NCBI GenBank assembly: GCA_963844055.1
Contig: CAWJMN010000001.1
Coordinates: forward strand, 1,302,001-1,366,000
Origin: CAWJMN01 sp963844055
Lineage (GTDB): Bacteria > Planctomycetota > Planctomycetia > Pirellulales > Pirellulaceae
Direction of reading: 5' to 3'
DNA: 64,000 bases
A program made the translations under genes and the position numbers. The notes under the pieces are model-generated. The model was not told the DNA's origin. It searched no databases and saw only the letters and a program-made list of their open reading frames with translations. This document shows positions 56,170 to 64,000 of this stretch, piece after piece. Positions within the stretch are counted from its first letter, which is position 1; each line of letters begins with the position of its first letter.

Positions 56170-59100
56170 CTAGAAGAATCCGCCACCGCCACCACCGGCA
56201 CCGCCAGCACCACCACCGAAGCCACCGCTACCACCACCACCTTGGCCTTGGGTTTGGGTGTTACCCTGACCCGACACGAAGTTAAACGTGTTGACTTCGG
56301 AGATGTTAGAGAACGTTGGAGCAGGCGAGACGCGGACATATCGACGGTCTGCCGAGATAACTGCGTTCGAGCTGAAGTTTGCACCTTCAGGAAGCGTCGT
56401 GATCACAGGGCGATAACCAACAGCACCACGGCCGAAGAAGCCATTGTTGCCGCCACCACCCAGTTGTTGCGAAATCATCAGCGAACGGAGATAGCTCTGC
56501 GATGCCGACGAGTTTTGCATGCCAGCCATTTGTTGAGCCAGTACGCCACGGTTCATTGCATTTTGAATCTTGGCAACTTGAGCAACACGAGCTTCTGGTA
56601 GGGCTTCGTTACGACGACCTTCCTTCAGTTCGAAATTTACAACGGCATCCTTTTCCCCAAGCGGGATATGCTCGTGAATCAGGGTTTGGCTAGGCGAGTT
56701 GTAACCAGTGTAGATATCGATGGTTACCTTGCCGCCAGCTGGCTTACCCCAAATGTTCTTGATGAAAACCTTGTATTCGCCGCGAAAGCCTTCGCCGCAA
56801 ACATAGGTTTCACCGCAGGTCTTGCCCGCAGCGACATCAGCTGCCGACATGTCGCCCATGAACACGCCACCACTCGTTGAACGAGGGTTGCGAGCATTGC
56901 AAACCGTACCAGCAGGTTCTTGGATCGAGACATCGACATCGGCATCGCCACTCCAGGTTACGCGGACAACAACGTCGCGTAGGCTGGCGTCAGCCAAAGA
57001 CTTTTGGAAAGCCTTAGCTTCCGAATACTTCTTGGCCTTCTCTAGTTCCATCAGGCTGACCTTGGCAGTTCGCAAGGCAAATTCACCGATGGCACGTTGT
57101 TCTTCTGGCCACGACTCACGCAGCAACCCGGCACAAGCCCAGGCAATTGCAGCAGGATCTTTCATGCGTTGAGCAATCTCAAGGCCACGCGTGAAGGCTT
57201 CCGTCCGCGAAGGATTGGCAGTGCCAATTTGCTTGCAGATCAGGAAGGCTCGTTCGTGCAGGCCGATGCTTTCCATGTAGGAAGCAATGAACATCACTTC
57301 GTCTTCCGACGTTGCAAAGTCAACTGCCGACATCAGGGCTCGCTCAAGATCTTCAGGCGAAGCTTGGTTGGCTTGCATTGCAAGGCCCATGGCTTCGTAC
57401 ATCCACGGTTGAACGTGGCCGTTGCGAAGCGAGGCATGGATCAGGTTGCAAAGATCGTCGTACTTCTTTTGTTCCATCAGCGTACGGGCCGTTTGGCGAA
57501 CGTCCGCATGGAATTGCTTGATGCGAGGCGAGTCCGCCTTTTCTTCGCGGATGCTGGCTTGCTTAGCAGCGATGACGCTGTCCCAAGTTCCACCTTGTGG
57601 AACCTTGAGGGCAGTCCCCTTCACGGAACCCGATGGAGCTGCTGCAGCTGGCTTAGCCGCAGGCTTCTTAGCTGGCTTTGCAGGCTTGGCTTCTGCGGCA
57701 GGAGCATCGGTTCCGAGCGACAGGCTGTCTTCGACATCGAAGAGGCCACCACCCATACCGCCACCCATACCACCCATGCCACCGCCCATACCACCCATAC
57801 CGCCGCCCATACCACCACCCATGCCGCCCATGCCGCCGCCCATGCCGCCGCCAAGGCCACCCATACCACCGCCACCTAGGCCACCGCCGCCCAAGCCGAA
57901 GAGGTTGGAGTTCACTTGAATTGGAACGACCAAGTCACCCACTGGATATACCTTGGTGATCAACTGGCCTTCTGCGTCTTCAGGGGTCGTGATTTGCAGA
58001 ACTTCGTCGCGAACGACGTAGGTCAAGCCGAGGTCCGTCAGCATCAAACGCAAGGCCGAGCGGAGTGTGATCCCCTTCAGGCTCTTGGTCACTTGAACTT
58101 CAGGCTCGATGCTGGCATCACGCAGTTTGGCCGTGTTCAGCACGATTGGAATGCTGTGATTGGCCGCGATGGTTTCGACAACTTCCTTGAGTGGCGTGTC
58201 GACGTAGTCCATCGAGGTCGTACGGTTAAGCTCTTCGAAAATCTTCTGTTCCGAACCACCCTTGCGACCCAAGTCGATCGAAGCGTACTTCTTACGACGA
58301 CGGGACAGATCTTCCCAGCGTTCGGCCGAAGGATAGATGATTGGTGGCTCATCTGGGAATGGAATGTGCGACAGTTCAAGCTGGTACATACCGGCCAGGA
58401 AGTTCTTGTCCTTCTGGCGTTGGATGTCCACAATCTGATGGAAGTGACGTTGCATACGACCAGCAGCATTCACCGAGGCGTAGATCGTGCTGTCTGGAGC
58501 GAGACGTTCTACTTCTGGAATGACTTCGTCCTCGGCTGCTTGGTAGTTGCCTTCCTTCATCAGACCATCAAAACGGTCCATGACCTGCTTCAGACGTTGT
58601 TGGCTCAAGGCCGTTTCGTCCAGCATGCGTTCACGTTCACGAGCAGCAGCAGCCAACTCGCTATCGCGAGCACGTTGATCGGCAACGATCTTGGCGGTGC
58701 GAGCCGATTCACGAACAGCAGCTTCCAGTTGGCTCTTCAATTGAGCACGAACTTCGCCGCTCACTTCGGGAACGCGACTGAGATTATCAATGGCAAGCTT
58801 CAGGTCTTGTTCAGCAATTTCGGGGGTTTCGCCCATTACGCGGCGAGCTTCCGAAAGCGTACGCTGAATTTCGGCCTTCACACGGCCTTCGATCACTTGA
58901 CGTTGAGCGTCAAACGCGTCGATCGAGCCAGTGCCTTCCGCCAAAGCTTCTTCAAGCAGGCTCGAAGCCTTCTTCTCGCCATCAGCCGCTTTTTCAACCA
59001 TCGTTAGGTCATCGTCACCAGGAGCAGCAACGGTCTCGCGCTTTGCAACTTCGCGAAGGGCGAGAGCTTCAGGGTTGCCTGGGTCACGAAGAAGCGCAGC

Positions 59101-60231
59101 TTCCGCAGCAGCGGCAGCCCCTTCCTTGTTACCGCTGGCCAAGGCCGAGTGGCCAAGTTCGGCCAGCTTTTCAGCACTTCCCGCGATCGTAAATGCAGCT
59201 TCACGCAGGCCAGCCGAGCCAGCGGTTGGTAGCGTTAGGCCACCGTCACGCTGTGCCGTTTCCACTAGCTTTGGCAAGAAGGCAAAGTCGGGGCTGGAAG
59301 CTTCGGCCGAAGTGTTCCAAGTAAGCTCAACCGCTTCGCCGTGGGCATCGCCCTGCAACGTGATCGATTGTGGGCCATCTTCAGAAAGCTTGCCAACGAT
59401 CACCGTATCGCGATCGGTACGCAGTGGAGGCATCACGCTTGGGTAAGATTCAGCCAGCCCTTCAGGTAGCTTGGCATTGGTTGGCCAAATCACGGTGCCA
59501 CGAACGGCACTCGCCAATTGTTCGCCACCTTGCTCCGTCGAATCTTCCGCGTCGCTATCCATCGAAACCATACCACCCGTGTGGTTGGCCAATGTGGCGA
59601 GCAAAGCCAGGTTGCGTTCCTTGCCAATGGCAAAGCTCGAAACCGAGACTTGGTCCTTCGCAAGGTCAGCAACTAGCTTTCCAAACGAATCGCCAGCCAG
59701 CAGGTTTGCCTTGCTCATACCGTCGCCAACATAGACGACCGAGCGAGCAGAAGACTTATCTTCTGAATAGGATGAAATCGCCGTGCGAAGCCCGATCTCA
59801 AGGTCGGTGGCTCCCAGCGGAGTGCGATTTTGCAACTTGGCCAGAGCGGCTTCGATCGCTTCTCCTTGAGGAGCGACAAAACCCTTGGTCATGGGGACGG
59901 CTTTCACATCCACAGCAACCAAGTGAACGCGATCTTCTGGAGAGAGATTCTTCAGCATCGCCGTCAGAGTTGAGAAGCTATCCTCACGATAGGTACCAGC
60001 TTGGCTTGCTGATGTATCGAACAGGATCACCACTTCATTCTTTGCGGCAGCAGCCACCGTCTTGGACGGAGTCAGGCTGAGAGCGAAATACTTTTCGCCG
60101 GACGGCTGAGCAAAGGTGGCCAGACGCGCCGACTCCGCAGGACGGACTGGAGTGTCCGCATAGACCCAAGGGGCAACTGCCAGCGACATAACGGGCGCGA
60201 ATAGTCGCGCCAACCGACTGCGTTTCGACAT
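56170..60231 (-). CDS. Giant VWA protein with secretin-like and DUF2135 domains
   Basis: About 1353 residues from ATG 60231 (TGGAG at good spacing). Signal peptide, then a von Willebrand A domain at about 53-220 (VVILFDTSASQAG: a DxSxS metal site). A tandem helical region runs to about 640. A secretin-type N-domain lies near 670-760 (VDTPLKEVVETIAANHSIPIVLN). A Gly/Met-rich stretch spans about 777-829, then a basic Ala/Pro/Lys linker and TPR-like helices. A DUF2135-like beta domain (VVRVTWSGDADVDVSIQEP) lies at about 1087-1177. The tail is Gly-rich. The set suggests an exported, surface-assembled protein. The function is unknown. Confidence 0.85.
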   Translation of the reverse strand: MSKRSRLARLFAPVMSLAVAPWVYADTPVRPAESARLATFAQPSGEKYFALSLTPSKTVAAAAKNEVVILFDTSASQAGTYREDSFSTLTAMLKNLSPEDRVHLVAVDVKAVPMTKGFVAPQGEAIEAALAKLQNRTPLGATDLEIGLRTAISSYSEDKSSARSVVYVGDGMSKANLLAGDSFGKLVADLAKDQVSVSSFAIGKERNLALLATLANHTGGMVSMDSDAEDSTEQGGEQLASAVRGTVIWPTNAKLPEGLAESYPSVMPPLRTDRDTVIVGKLSEDGPQSITLQGDAHGEAVELTWNTSAEASSPDFAFLPKLVETAQRDGGLTLPTAGSAGLREAAFTIAGSAEKLAELGHSALASGNKEGAAAAAEAALLRDPGNPEALALREVAKRETVAAPGDDDLTMVEKAADGEKKASSLLEEALAEGTGSIDAFDAQRQVIEGRVKAEIQRTLSEARRVMGETPEIAEQDLKLAIDNLSRVPEVSGEVRAQLKSQLEAAVRESARTAKIVADQRARDSELAAAARERERMLDETALSQQRLKQVMDRFDGLMKEGNYQAAEDEVIPEVERLAPDSTIYASVNAAGRMQRHFHQIVDIQRQKDKNFLAGMYQLELSHIPFPDEPPIIYPSAERWEDLSRRRKKYASIDLGRKGGSEQKIFEELNRTTSMDYVDTPLKEVVETIAANHSIPIVLNTAKLRDASIEPEVQVTKSLKGITLRSALRLMLTDLGLTYVVRDEVLQITTPEDAEGQLITKVYPVGDLVVPIQVNSNLFGLGGGGLGGGGMGGLGGGMGGGMGGMGGGMGGGMGGMGGGMGGMGGGMGGGLFDVEDSLSLGTDAPAAEAKPAKPAKKPAAKPAAAAPSGSVKGTALKVPQGGTWDSVIAAKQASIREEKADSPRIKQFHADVRQTARTLMEQKKYDDLCNLIHASLRNGHVQPWMYEAMGLAMQANQASPEDLERALMSAVDFATSEDEVMFIASYMESIGLHERAFLICKQIGTANPSRTEAFTRGLEIAQRMKDPAAIAWACAGLLRESWPEEQRAIGEFALRTAKVSLMELEKAKKYSEAKAFQKSLADASLRDVVVRVTWSGDADVDVSIQEPAGTVCNARNPRSTSGGVFMGDMSAADVAAGKTCGETYVCGEGFRGEYKVFIKNIWGKPAGGKVTIDIYTGYNSPSQTLIHEHIPLGEKDAVVNFELKEGRRNEALPEARVAQVAKIQNAMNRGVLAQQMAGMQNSSASQSYLRSLMISQQLGGGGNNGFFGRGAVGYRPVITTLPEGANFSSNAVISADRRYVRVSPAPTFSNISEVNTFNFVSGQGNTQTQGQGGGGSGGFGGGAGGAGGGGGGFF
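57745..57899 (-). repeat. GGM repeat inside the VWA gene
   Basis: Encodes repeated GGMGG/GGGM units (as GGLGGGMGGGMGG), seen in DNA as ccacccat/cgcccat units. A low-complexity tandem array likely to vary in copy number between strains and to disturb assembly. Confidence 0.8.
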
Positions 60232-60967
60232 TGCTAAAGCTCCAGGCACTTCCAATGAAGGAACTGACTCAAAATCCGAAGGAAAGTATCTCGAAGGCCA
60301 CTCGACGATTTAAACGCCCTTTGGCCCTTCGTATTAATTCCGGCACTAAGTTGAGAAAACAAACCAAGTGAATTTCCTTGCCACTTAGGCAATTTGGAGA
60401 AACTCAGAATTGGTTCGAGACTTACCCAACAATCCACCACTAAATAGTCTATTCATCCAAAACCACCCACGCTACCAAAAAACGCCAATTTAAGGTGACT
60501 TCGACCGGCTGAGGCGCTGGGAATCCCGTTTGCCCCGTTCTAGCTGCCAAGTCTTAAAATGCCTCGCATAACGTTTATAAGGGGCTGCCGTCCCAGGCTG
60601 CCACATAGGCGGCGATGGTACGTCGGACCCTCTTAGGGGCCTTGCTGGGTCGTTTTAGGTCACCTCTCCGTTAGGAGGGTGTCAAAAAGATGCAGCGAGG
60701 CCGACGATGTAAAAAAGCAACATTCATGCCAAAAAGCCAATACGGGCGGATAGCCTATCAGAATCTGATAGACCAGCCGCCCGTAAGGGTTCAGGGTACG
60801 AATTAATGTCTGTGTCCAAGTAACAAATGGAATGTCTTTTCTAGGCTGATTTATTGCCTAAGTGTTTGATTTCAAAGTACTTGCGTCTGATTTGTGCTGC
60901 TGTCCCGGCAGGGCTATTGCGAGGGGCAGGTATTTTTGCGGAAAAATCTTAAGACGACCCCTGAGGC
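60232..60967. other. Intergenic region upstream of the VWA gene
   Basis: About 735 bases, without a gene I can support. It holds a long nested palindrome (60741-60785) and must contain the promoter of the VWA gene. The AT-rich stretch 60300-60500 is the likely promoter area. Confidence 0.5.
60741..60785. other. Nested perfect palindrome
   Basis: TACGGGCGG (60741-60749) pairs exactly with CCGCCCGTA (60777-60785). Inside it CTATCAGAATCTGATAG (60755-60771) is a perfect palindrome about its central base. On the minus strand the outer arm is followed by ATTGGCTTTTTGG, so it could be a terminator of the gene at 60968; the inner palindrome is more than that needs and could be a protein site. Confidence 0.5.
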
Positions 60968-61639
60968 CTAGCGAACGATTTGCGACTCTGAACCTGAGGT
61001 GTTTGATTTCGCAACACTCTGTTCTGCAACACGGCTCAGGTCCCGTGCAGTTTTGTGCAACAGGTCGGCAAAGGCGTCGAGCGTCGAAGCGGCGCTTTGA
61101 AGCACGACTTGGTTAGGCTTAACTTCCGAGGTCACCTCCAGTGCGGGCTCCACTGGAGTGGTGGCCGCTACTTCAGCTGCCGTATCGATCTCGGCGATCC
61201 AGTTGGCCATTGGGCCTTCGGCGACAAGTTCAGGACGATTGGCAAGGCGAACCCATTGGTCGACCGAATCGGCAAAATCCTTCGAAGCGAAGAAGTCCAC
61301 TGCGGACTGAATCTCTTTCGCAGTGACTTCGACGCGATTTTTCCATGCGTTTGCTGGTTGAATCTGCGACGAGCTGACGATCGCGGATTGTTCGGAAGGA
61401 CACGTATAGATCTCGCCTGTGGTGGCGTCGTATCCACAGCTCGATTCGTAGCTAGGAACGACGGTGGCCGTTTCTACAATCGTGATGCTGGGCTTGGCCT
61501 CTACCTTTGCAGTAACAACGGCAGCGCTCTTCGCGGGCACGCGAGATATCTTGGCGGCGGGCATCGACCACGTAACTGACACGACAGCGCCGGCCAGCGA
61601 AATGATCAAAATCGTAAATGCCTGAAACGAGCGATTCAT
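60968..61639 (-). CDS. Hypothetical membrane-anchored protein
   Basis: About 223 residues from ATG 61639 with GGGAGG eight bases upstream; a longer in-frame start lacks a site. One hydrophobic segment (FTILIISLAGAVVSVTW) acts as signal or anchor; the rest is acidic and helical, with a Cys pair (SSCGYDATTGEIYTCPS) that could form a disulphide. No family is recognised. Confidence 0.7.
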   Translation of the reverse strand: MNRSFQAFTILIISLAGAVVSVTWSMPAAKISRVPAKSAAVVTAKVEAKPSITIVETATVVPSYESSCGYDATTGEIYTCPSEQSAIVSSSQIQPANAWKNRVEVTAKEIQSAVDFFASKDFADSVDQWVRLANRPELVAEGPMANWIAEIDTAAEVAATTPVEPALEVTSEVKPNQVVLQSAASTLDAFADLLHKTARDLSRVAEQSVAKSNTSGSESQIVR

Positions 61640-62168
61640 CCGGGGTATCCTCCCTCGTACATCCCACAGGCAGTCGAACAACCTTCGACATTCTCTGCAG
61701 GACCACTCCAATCGTTCCAACCTCAACCGCCAACTGCCTAGCGGGGGCAAACGTCCTCGTTCACCCTGGTGTTCTCAACAAAGCCCCACATGCAGTACGA
61801 AGGGCAGAAGCAATTCTCTTCGTGAGTAAGGAAGCTATCGGAGTTTGCCGACGGCAATCCTTAGGTAAACGAGGGGCATTAGAAAAGCCCTAACGCCTTA
61901 CCGACCACCTAGAGCGCTAAATTCCTTCGCATCGACCTTGTCGGTAATACCGCGCGTGGTCGTTGTGACGATTAGCACCGATGAGGACGTGCCCACTAGT
62001 GCATGTTCCCCGCAGGTTATCGTCGAGGGAGAGAATCGGAGTAAAGCCTTACGGAAGCAATCCTGCAAAAAGCAGCGTTAAGCAATTATGAACAAGGATG
62101 TTCATGCTACCGAGGTGAAAGAAACGGATGCGGACGATTAAGACGCCGCATCCAAAGCTGGTTGCAAC
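61640..62168. other. Intergenic region between the orphan gene and DUF1844
   Basis: About 530 bases with no gene I can support. The promoter of the orphan gene should be on the left, and the DUF1844 terminator (62126-62153) is on the right. Confidence 0.5.
62126..62153 (-). terminator. Terminator of the DUF1844 gene
   Basis: GGATGCGG (62126-62133) pairs perfectly with CCGCATCC (62146-62153). On the minus strand it is followed by GTTTCTTTC, and it lies 16 bases past the DUF1844 stop. Confidence 0.65.
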
Positions 62169-62438
62169 TTACTTATTAGGAAGCGCCACGTATGCCATGC
62201 GCAATTGGTGCGTCGCCATCTCAATCAGCTTTGTTTCATCCGGGGTTAGGTTCCCCTTCGTCTTTTGCTGCAGGATGTCTAGCGTATCGATGAAATGCTT
62301 GGCCATCATCGGCTGCACATCGATTTTGTCGGTCATCGGATTCTTCATGATCCCGAGCGCTACCATCGCTTGGCTGGCTAGGGTTTGAATAAGCAGGTCA
62401 AAGGATGCTGGTGGAACCGTTTGGGGTTGGCTTGTCAT
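62169..62438 (-). CDS. DUF1844 protein
   Basis: An 89-residue all-helical protein with the DUF1844 pattern: FDLLIQTLASQAMVALG, then HFIDTLDILQQKTKGNLTPDE and the closing LRMAYV. No known function. It lies 64 bases downstream of thiG on the same strand. Confidence 0.85.
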   Translation of the reverse strand: MTSQPQTVPPASFDLLIQTLASQAMVALGIMKNPMTDKIDVQPMMAKHFIDTLDILQQKTKGNLTPDETKLIEMATHQLRMAYVALPNK

Positions 62439-62502
62439 GGATGGAATTCAATGCTGGAGAGTAACAAACAGGATAAACCGAACGCGACCTGCAGGATTTG
62501 CA

Positions 62503-63384
62503 CTAAGTTTTGGCCGGATAGGGCCGCATGGAAACGACCCCTTCCTCAGGACTGCTCGCACTGGCGTACAGACGCTTTGGAATGCGCCCCGATAGATAGG
62601 ATAACCGGCCTGCTTGGCATCCCAGTCGCATCGCATGTCCCATCCCGATCGGATCGCGGGCATGAGCGATGGCCGTATTGAGAAGCACGCCGTCAACGCC
62701 CAGTTCCATTGCCATGGCAACGTCACTAGCGGACCCGACCCCGGCATCGACAATTACCGGATAATTGGGATCTTCCTCTTTGAGGTATTCCAGGATGATT
62801 CGCAGCGAATTCGGGTTAAGAATGCCTTGCCCCGATCCAATCGGACTTCCCGCAGGCATGACTGCCGCAGCCCCCGCCTTTTTCAGACGGCGGGCGATGA
62901 CCGGGTCATCACTGGTGTAGCAGAGGACCGAAAAACCTTCGGAAACTAGAATCTCGGTGGCTTTGAGGAGTTCGATCGGGTCGGGAAGTAGTGTCTTGGC
63001 ATCCCCTAGGACTTCAAGCTTCACCCAATCGGCCCCTGGGTTTTCCAGACTGAGCAGAATTTCACGCCCCATGCGGGCCACTCGAACGGCATCGGTCGCG
63101 TTGTAGCAACCCGCAGTATTCGGCAGGAGCAAGTACCGATTTAAATCGAGAAAGTCGAGGATGTTGTTCCCTTCGCCGTCATAGAGTCGTTCGCGACGAA
63201 CGGCGACCGTAATGCAATCCACGCCGGATGCATCCAGAGAATCTCGCATGATCGAGAAATTCTCGTACCGCCCCGTGCCAGCGATCAGGCGGCTGCGCAG
63301 CGTATGTTTGCCGATTTGAAAGGGGGCGTCAGAAGGAAGCATCGGCTCCTGCGTGGCAGAGATTTTGGTGGTTACAGAGGCCAT
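62503..63384 (-). CDS. thiG: Thiazole synthase ThiG
   Basis: 293 residues. SRLIAGTGRYENFSIMRDSLDASG, the catalytic K122 in GADWVKLEVLGDAKTLLPDP, VMPAGSPIGSGQGILNP and VDAGVGSASDVAMAMELGVDGVLLNTAIAHA mark the family. It forms the thiazole phosphate of thiamine from deoxyxylulose phosphate, the ThiS thiocarboxylate and dehydroglycine. Starts 12 bases after the thiS stop. Confidence 0.94.
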   Translation of the reverse strand: MASVTTKISATQEPMLPSDAPFQIGKHTLRSRLIAGTGRYENFSIMRDSLDASGVDCITVAVRRERLYDGEGNNILDFLDLNRYLLLPNTAGCYNATDAVRVARMGREILLSLENPGADWVKLEVLGDAKTLLPDPIELLKATEILVSEGFSVLCYTSDDPVIARRLKKAGAAAVMPAGSPIGSGQGILNPNSLRIILEYLKEEDPNYPVIVDAGVGSASDVAMAMELGVDGVLLNTAIAHARDPIGMGHAMRLGCQAGRLSYLSGRIPKRLYASASSPEEGVVSMRPYPAKT

Positions 63385-63396
63385 GATGGTACTGCT

Positions 63397-63618
63397 TCAT
63401 CCTCCGCCAACAAAAGAAACGACCTCGATGCGGTCCCCATTCTGCAATTGCCAGCTGCCGTGGGAGGAACGTGGAACGATCTGTTCATTCACTTCCACTG
63501 CCACGCCTTTGGACGCAACTTTTAGCTCCAAAAGTAGCGTTTCTAGCAAGGTACCCGCCGCTAATTCCTGCGGCCGACCGTTCACAACCACCTGAAGTTT
63601 TTCAGAACCGACAGACAT
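63397..63618 (-). CDS. thiS: Sulfur carrier ThiS
   Basis: A 73-residue ubiquitin-fold protein ending in FVGGG, the glycine tail that carries the thiocarboxylate. LQVVVNGRPQELAAGTLLETLLLEL and VAVEVNEQIVPRSSHGSWQLQNGDRIEVV are typical. First gene of thiS-thiG. No TPP riboswitch core is seen upstream. Confidence 0.9.
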   Translation of the reverse strand: MSVGSEKLQVVVNGRPQELAAGTLLETLLLELKVASKGVAVEVNEQIVPRSSHGSWQLQNGDRIEVVSFVGGG

Positions 63619-63665
63619 GGTGTGGGCGAACGCGAGAAAGGCTGCGTCAGGCCGTAAAGCAATAA

Positions 63666-63720
63666 AAAATTAGGGGAAGTCACAGCAGAGATCTTTCTCG
63701 CCGCGACTTCCCCTAATTTT
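63666..63720 (-). terminator. Strong terminator of the gene at the window end
   Basis: AAAATTAGGGGAAGTC pairs perfectly over 16 bases with GACTTCCCCTAATTTT, with a 23-base loop. On the minus strand the right arm is followed by a T-rich tract. It separates the partial gene at 63819 from thiS. Confidence 0.85.
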
Positions 63721-63818
63721 AGAGCTTCCCAGGGCCCCTGACAACGGCGGGGCCTTGGCGCTATTTTGCCGCGTTAGCCCTTATCGATGTGAAAAAGCCA
63801 GCGACCTAGGCAGCGGGA

Positions 63819-64000
63819 TTACTCACGGATTTCGACGGCGCGAGCCTTCCCCACGTCGAGCAGCACCATTTTGTTGGCTTGTTTGGCCAAAACGGACGAA
63901 GTTCCACGCACCCAAGGGAACGTGTAGGCGGCAAACGCACCGGAGTTGGCGTCTGCAACGTAGACGACCGACTGGGCAGGACGGACATTCGAGCTGGCCC
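63819..64000 (-). CDS. C-terminal part of an unknown protein, cut by the window end
   Basis: The last 59 residues of a minus-strand gene, reading SVVYVADANSGAFAAYTFPW...KMVLLDVGKARAVEIRE before TAA 63821-63819. The 5' end lies outside. Beta-rich, with a YVADANSGAFAAY segment I know only as a common pattern in exported planctomycete proteins. A different frame in the same place has no coding character. Followed by the terminator at 63666-63720. Confidence 0.65.
   Translation of the reverse strand, partial: ASSNVRPAQSVVYVADANSGAFAAYTFPWVRGTSSVLAKQANKMVLLDVGKARAVEIRE

Noticed and set aside
57745..57899. Regular repeat units that could look like a CRISPR array
   Set aside because: Units are coding GGM repeats without spacers of constant length, and no cas genes are in the window.
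57097..57919. Plus-strand frames with His/Thr and Pro/Met repeats opposite the VWA gene
   Set aside because: They are readings of the antisense strand of the Gly/Met repeat.
63619..63806. TPP riboswitch before thiS
   Set aside because: I looked for the CTGAGA-type core and found none; the region is mostly the terminator hairpin.

Overview
The window looks like a chromosomal segment of a planctomycete of the Pirellulales (Blastopirellula/Bremerella-like). Supporting signs are the large 'Pirellula/Verrucomicrobium-type' dehydrogenase with a C-terminal CxxCH haem domain, the CRTAC1 (ASPIC/UnbV) protein beside a TPR protein, the von Willebrand/secretin-like/DUF2135 giant protein, a DUF1844 protein, many small lipoproteins, and the ribosomal/replication cluster rplY-pth-rpsF-ssb-rplI-dnaB-bpt. 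I see no rRNA, tRNA, CRISPR array, integrase or transposase. Identifications come from reading the sequence; no database search was run.

Layout. 0-7.7 kb: secreted HEAT-like protein, glycine-zipper protein behind two tandem DNA dyads, dehydrogenase/cytochrome, PQQ-like propeller. 7.7-18.7 kb (minus): one double-strand-break-processing operon, addB-addA-yhaO-like-yhaN-like. 19-21.2 kb: a non-canonical NRAMP-fold transporter and a small lipoprotein. 21.4-25.1 kb: an accessory cluster (two SUKH/SMI1-KNR4 proteins, a DUF6940-like protein, an orphan, a dual-specificity phosphatase) lying between two inverted copies of a 27-bp repeat. 25.1-32.2 kb: nucleotidyltransferase, ArnT-like glycosyltransferase, DUF4254, threonine aldolase, solitary GroES, two paralogous membrane proteins. 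32.8-38.3 kb: the ribosomal/replication cluster. 38.3-41.5 kb: CRTAC1 and TPR proteins. 41.8-46.2 kb: a sugar ABC transporter with an unlisted 39-residue lipoprotein at its head. 46.5-47.5 kb: a pseudokinase. 47.5-53.4 kb: thiamine-binding-like gene, lhgO and glcD-glcE-glcF, probably one hydroxyacid-oxidation operon. 53.6-56.1 kb: S41 protease and tsaD. 56.2-64 kb: the VWA giant, orphan proteins, DUF1844, thiG-thiS and a gene cut by the window end.

The most striking observation runs across the window. At least four conserved genes (addA, the glycosyltransferase, bpt and the thiamine-binding protein), and probably rplI, are each split by exactly one surplus base (net +1). On either side of each break the two frames join into a normal family sequence. 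Insertion-type sequencing errors are the simplest explanation, but the uniform sign makes real +1 events, including programmed frameshifting, worth testing. Other leads are the pseudokinase, the NRAMP homologue lacking both metal-binding motifs and carrying a helical insertion, the SUKH cluster between inverted repeats, and several perfect DNA palindromes.
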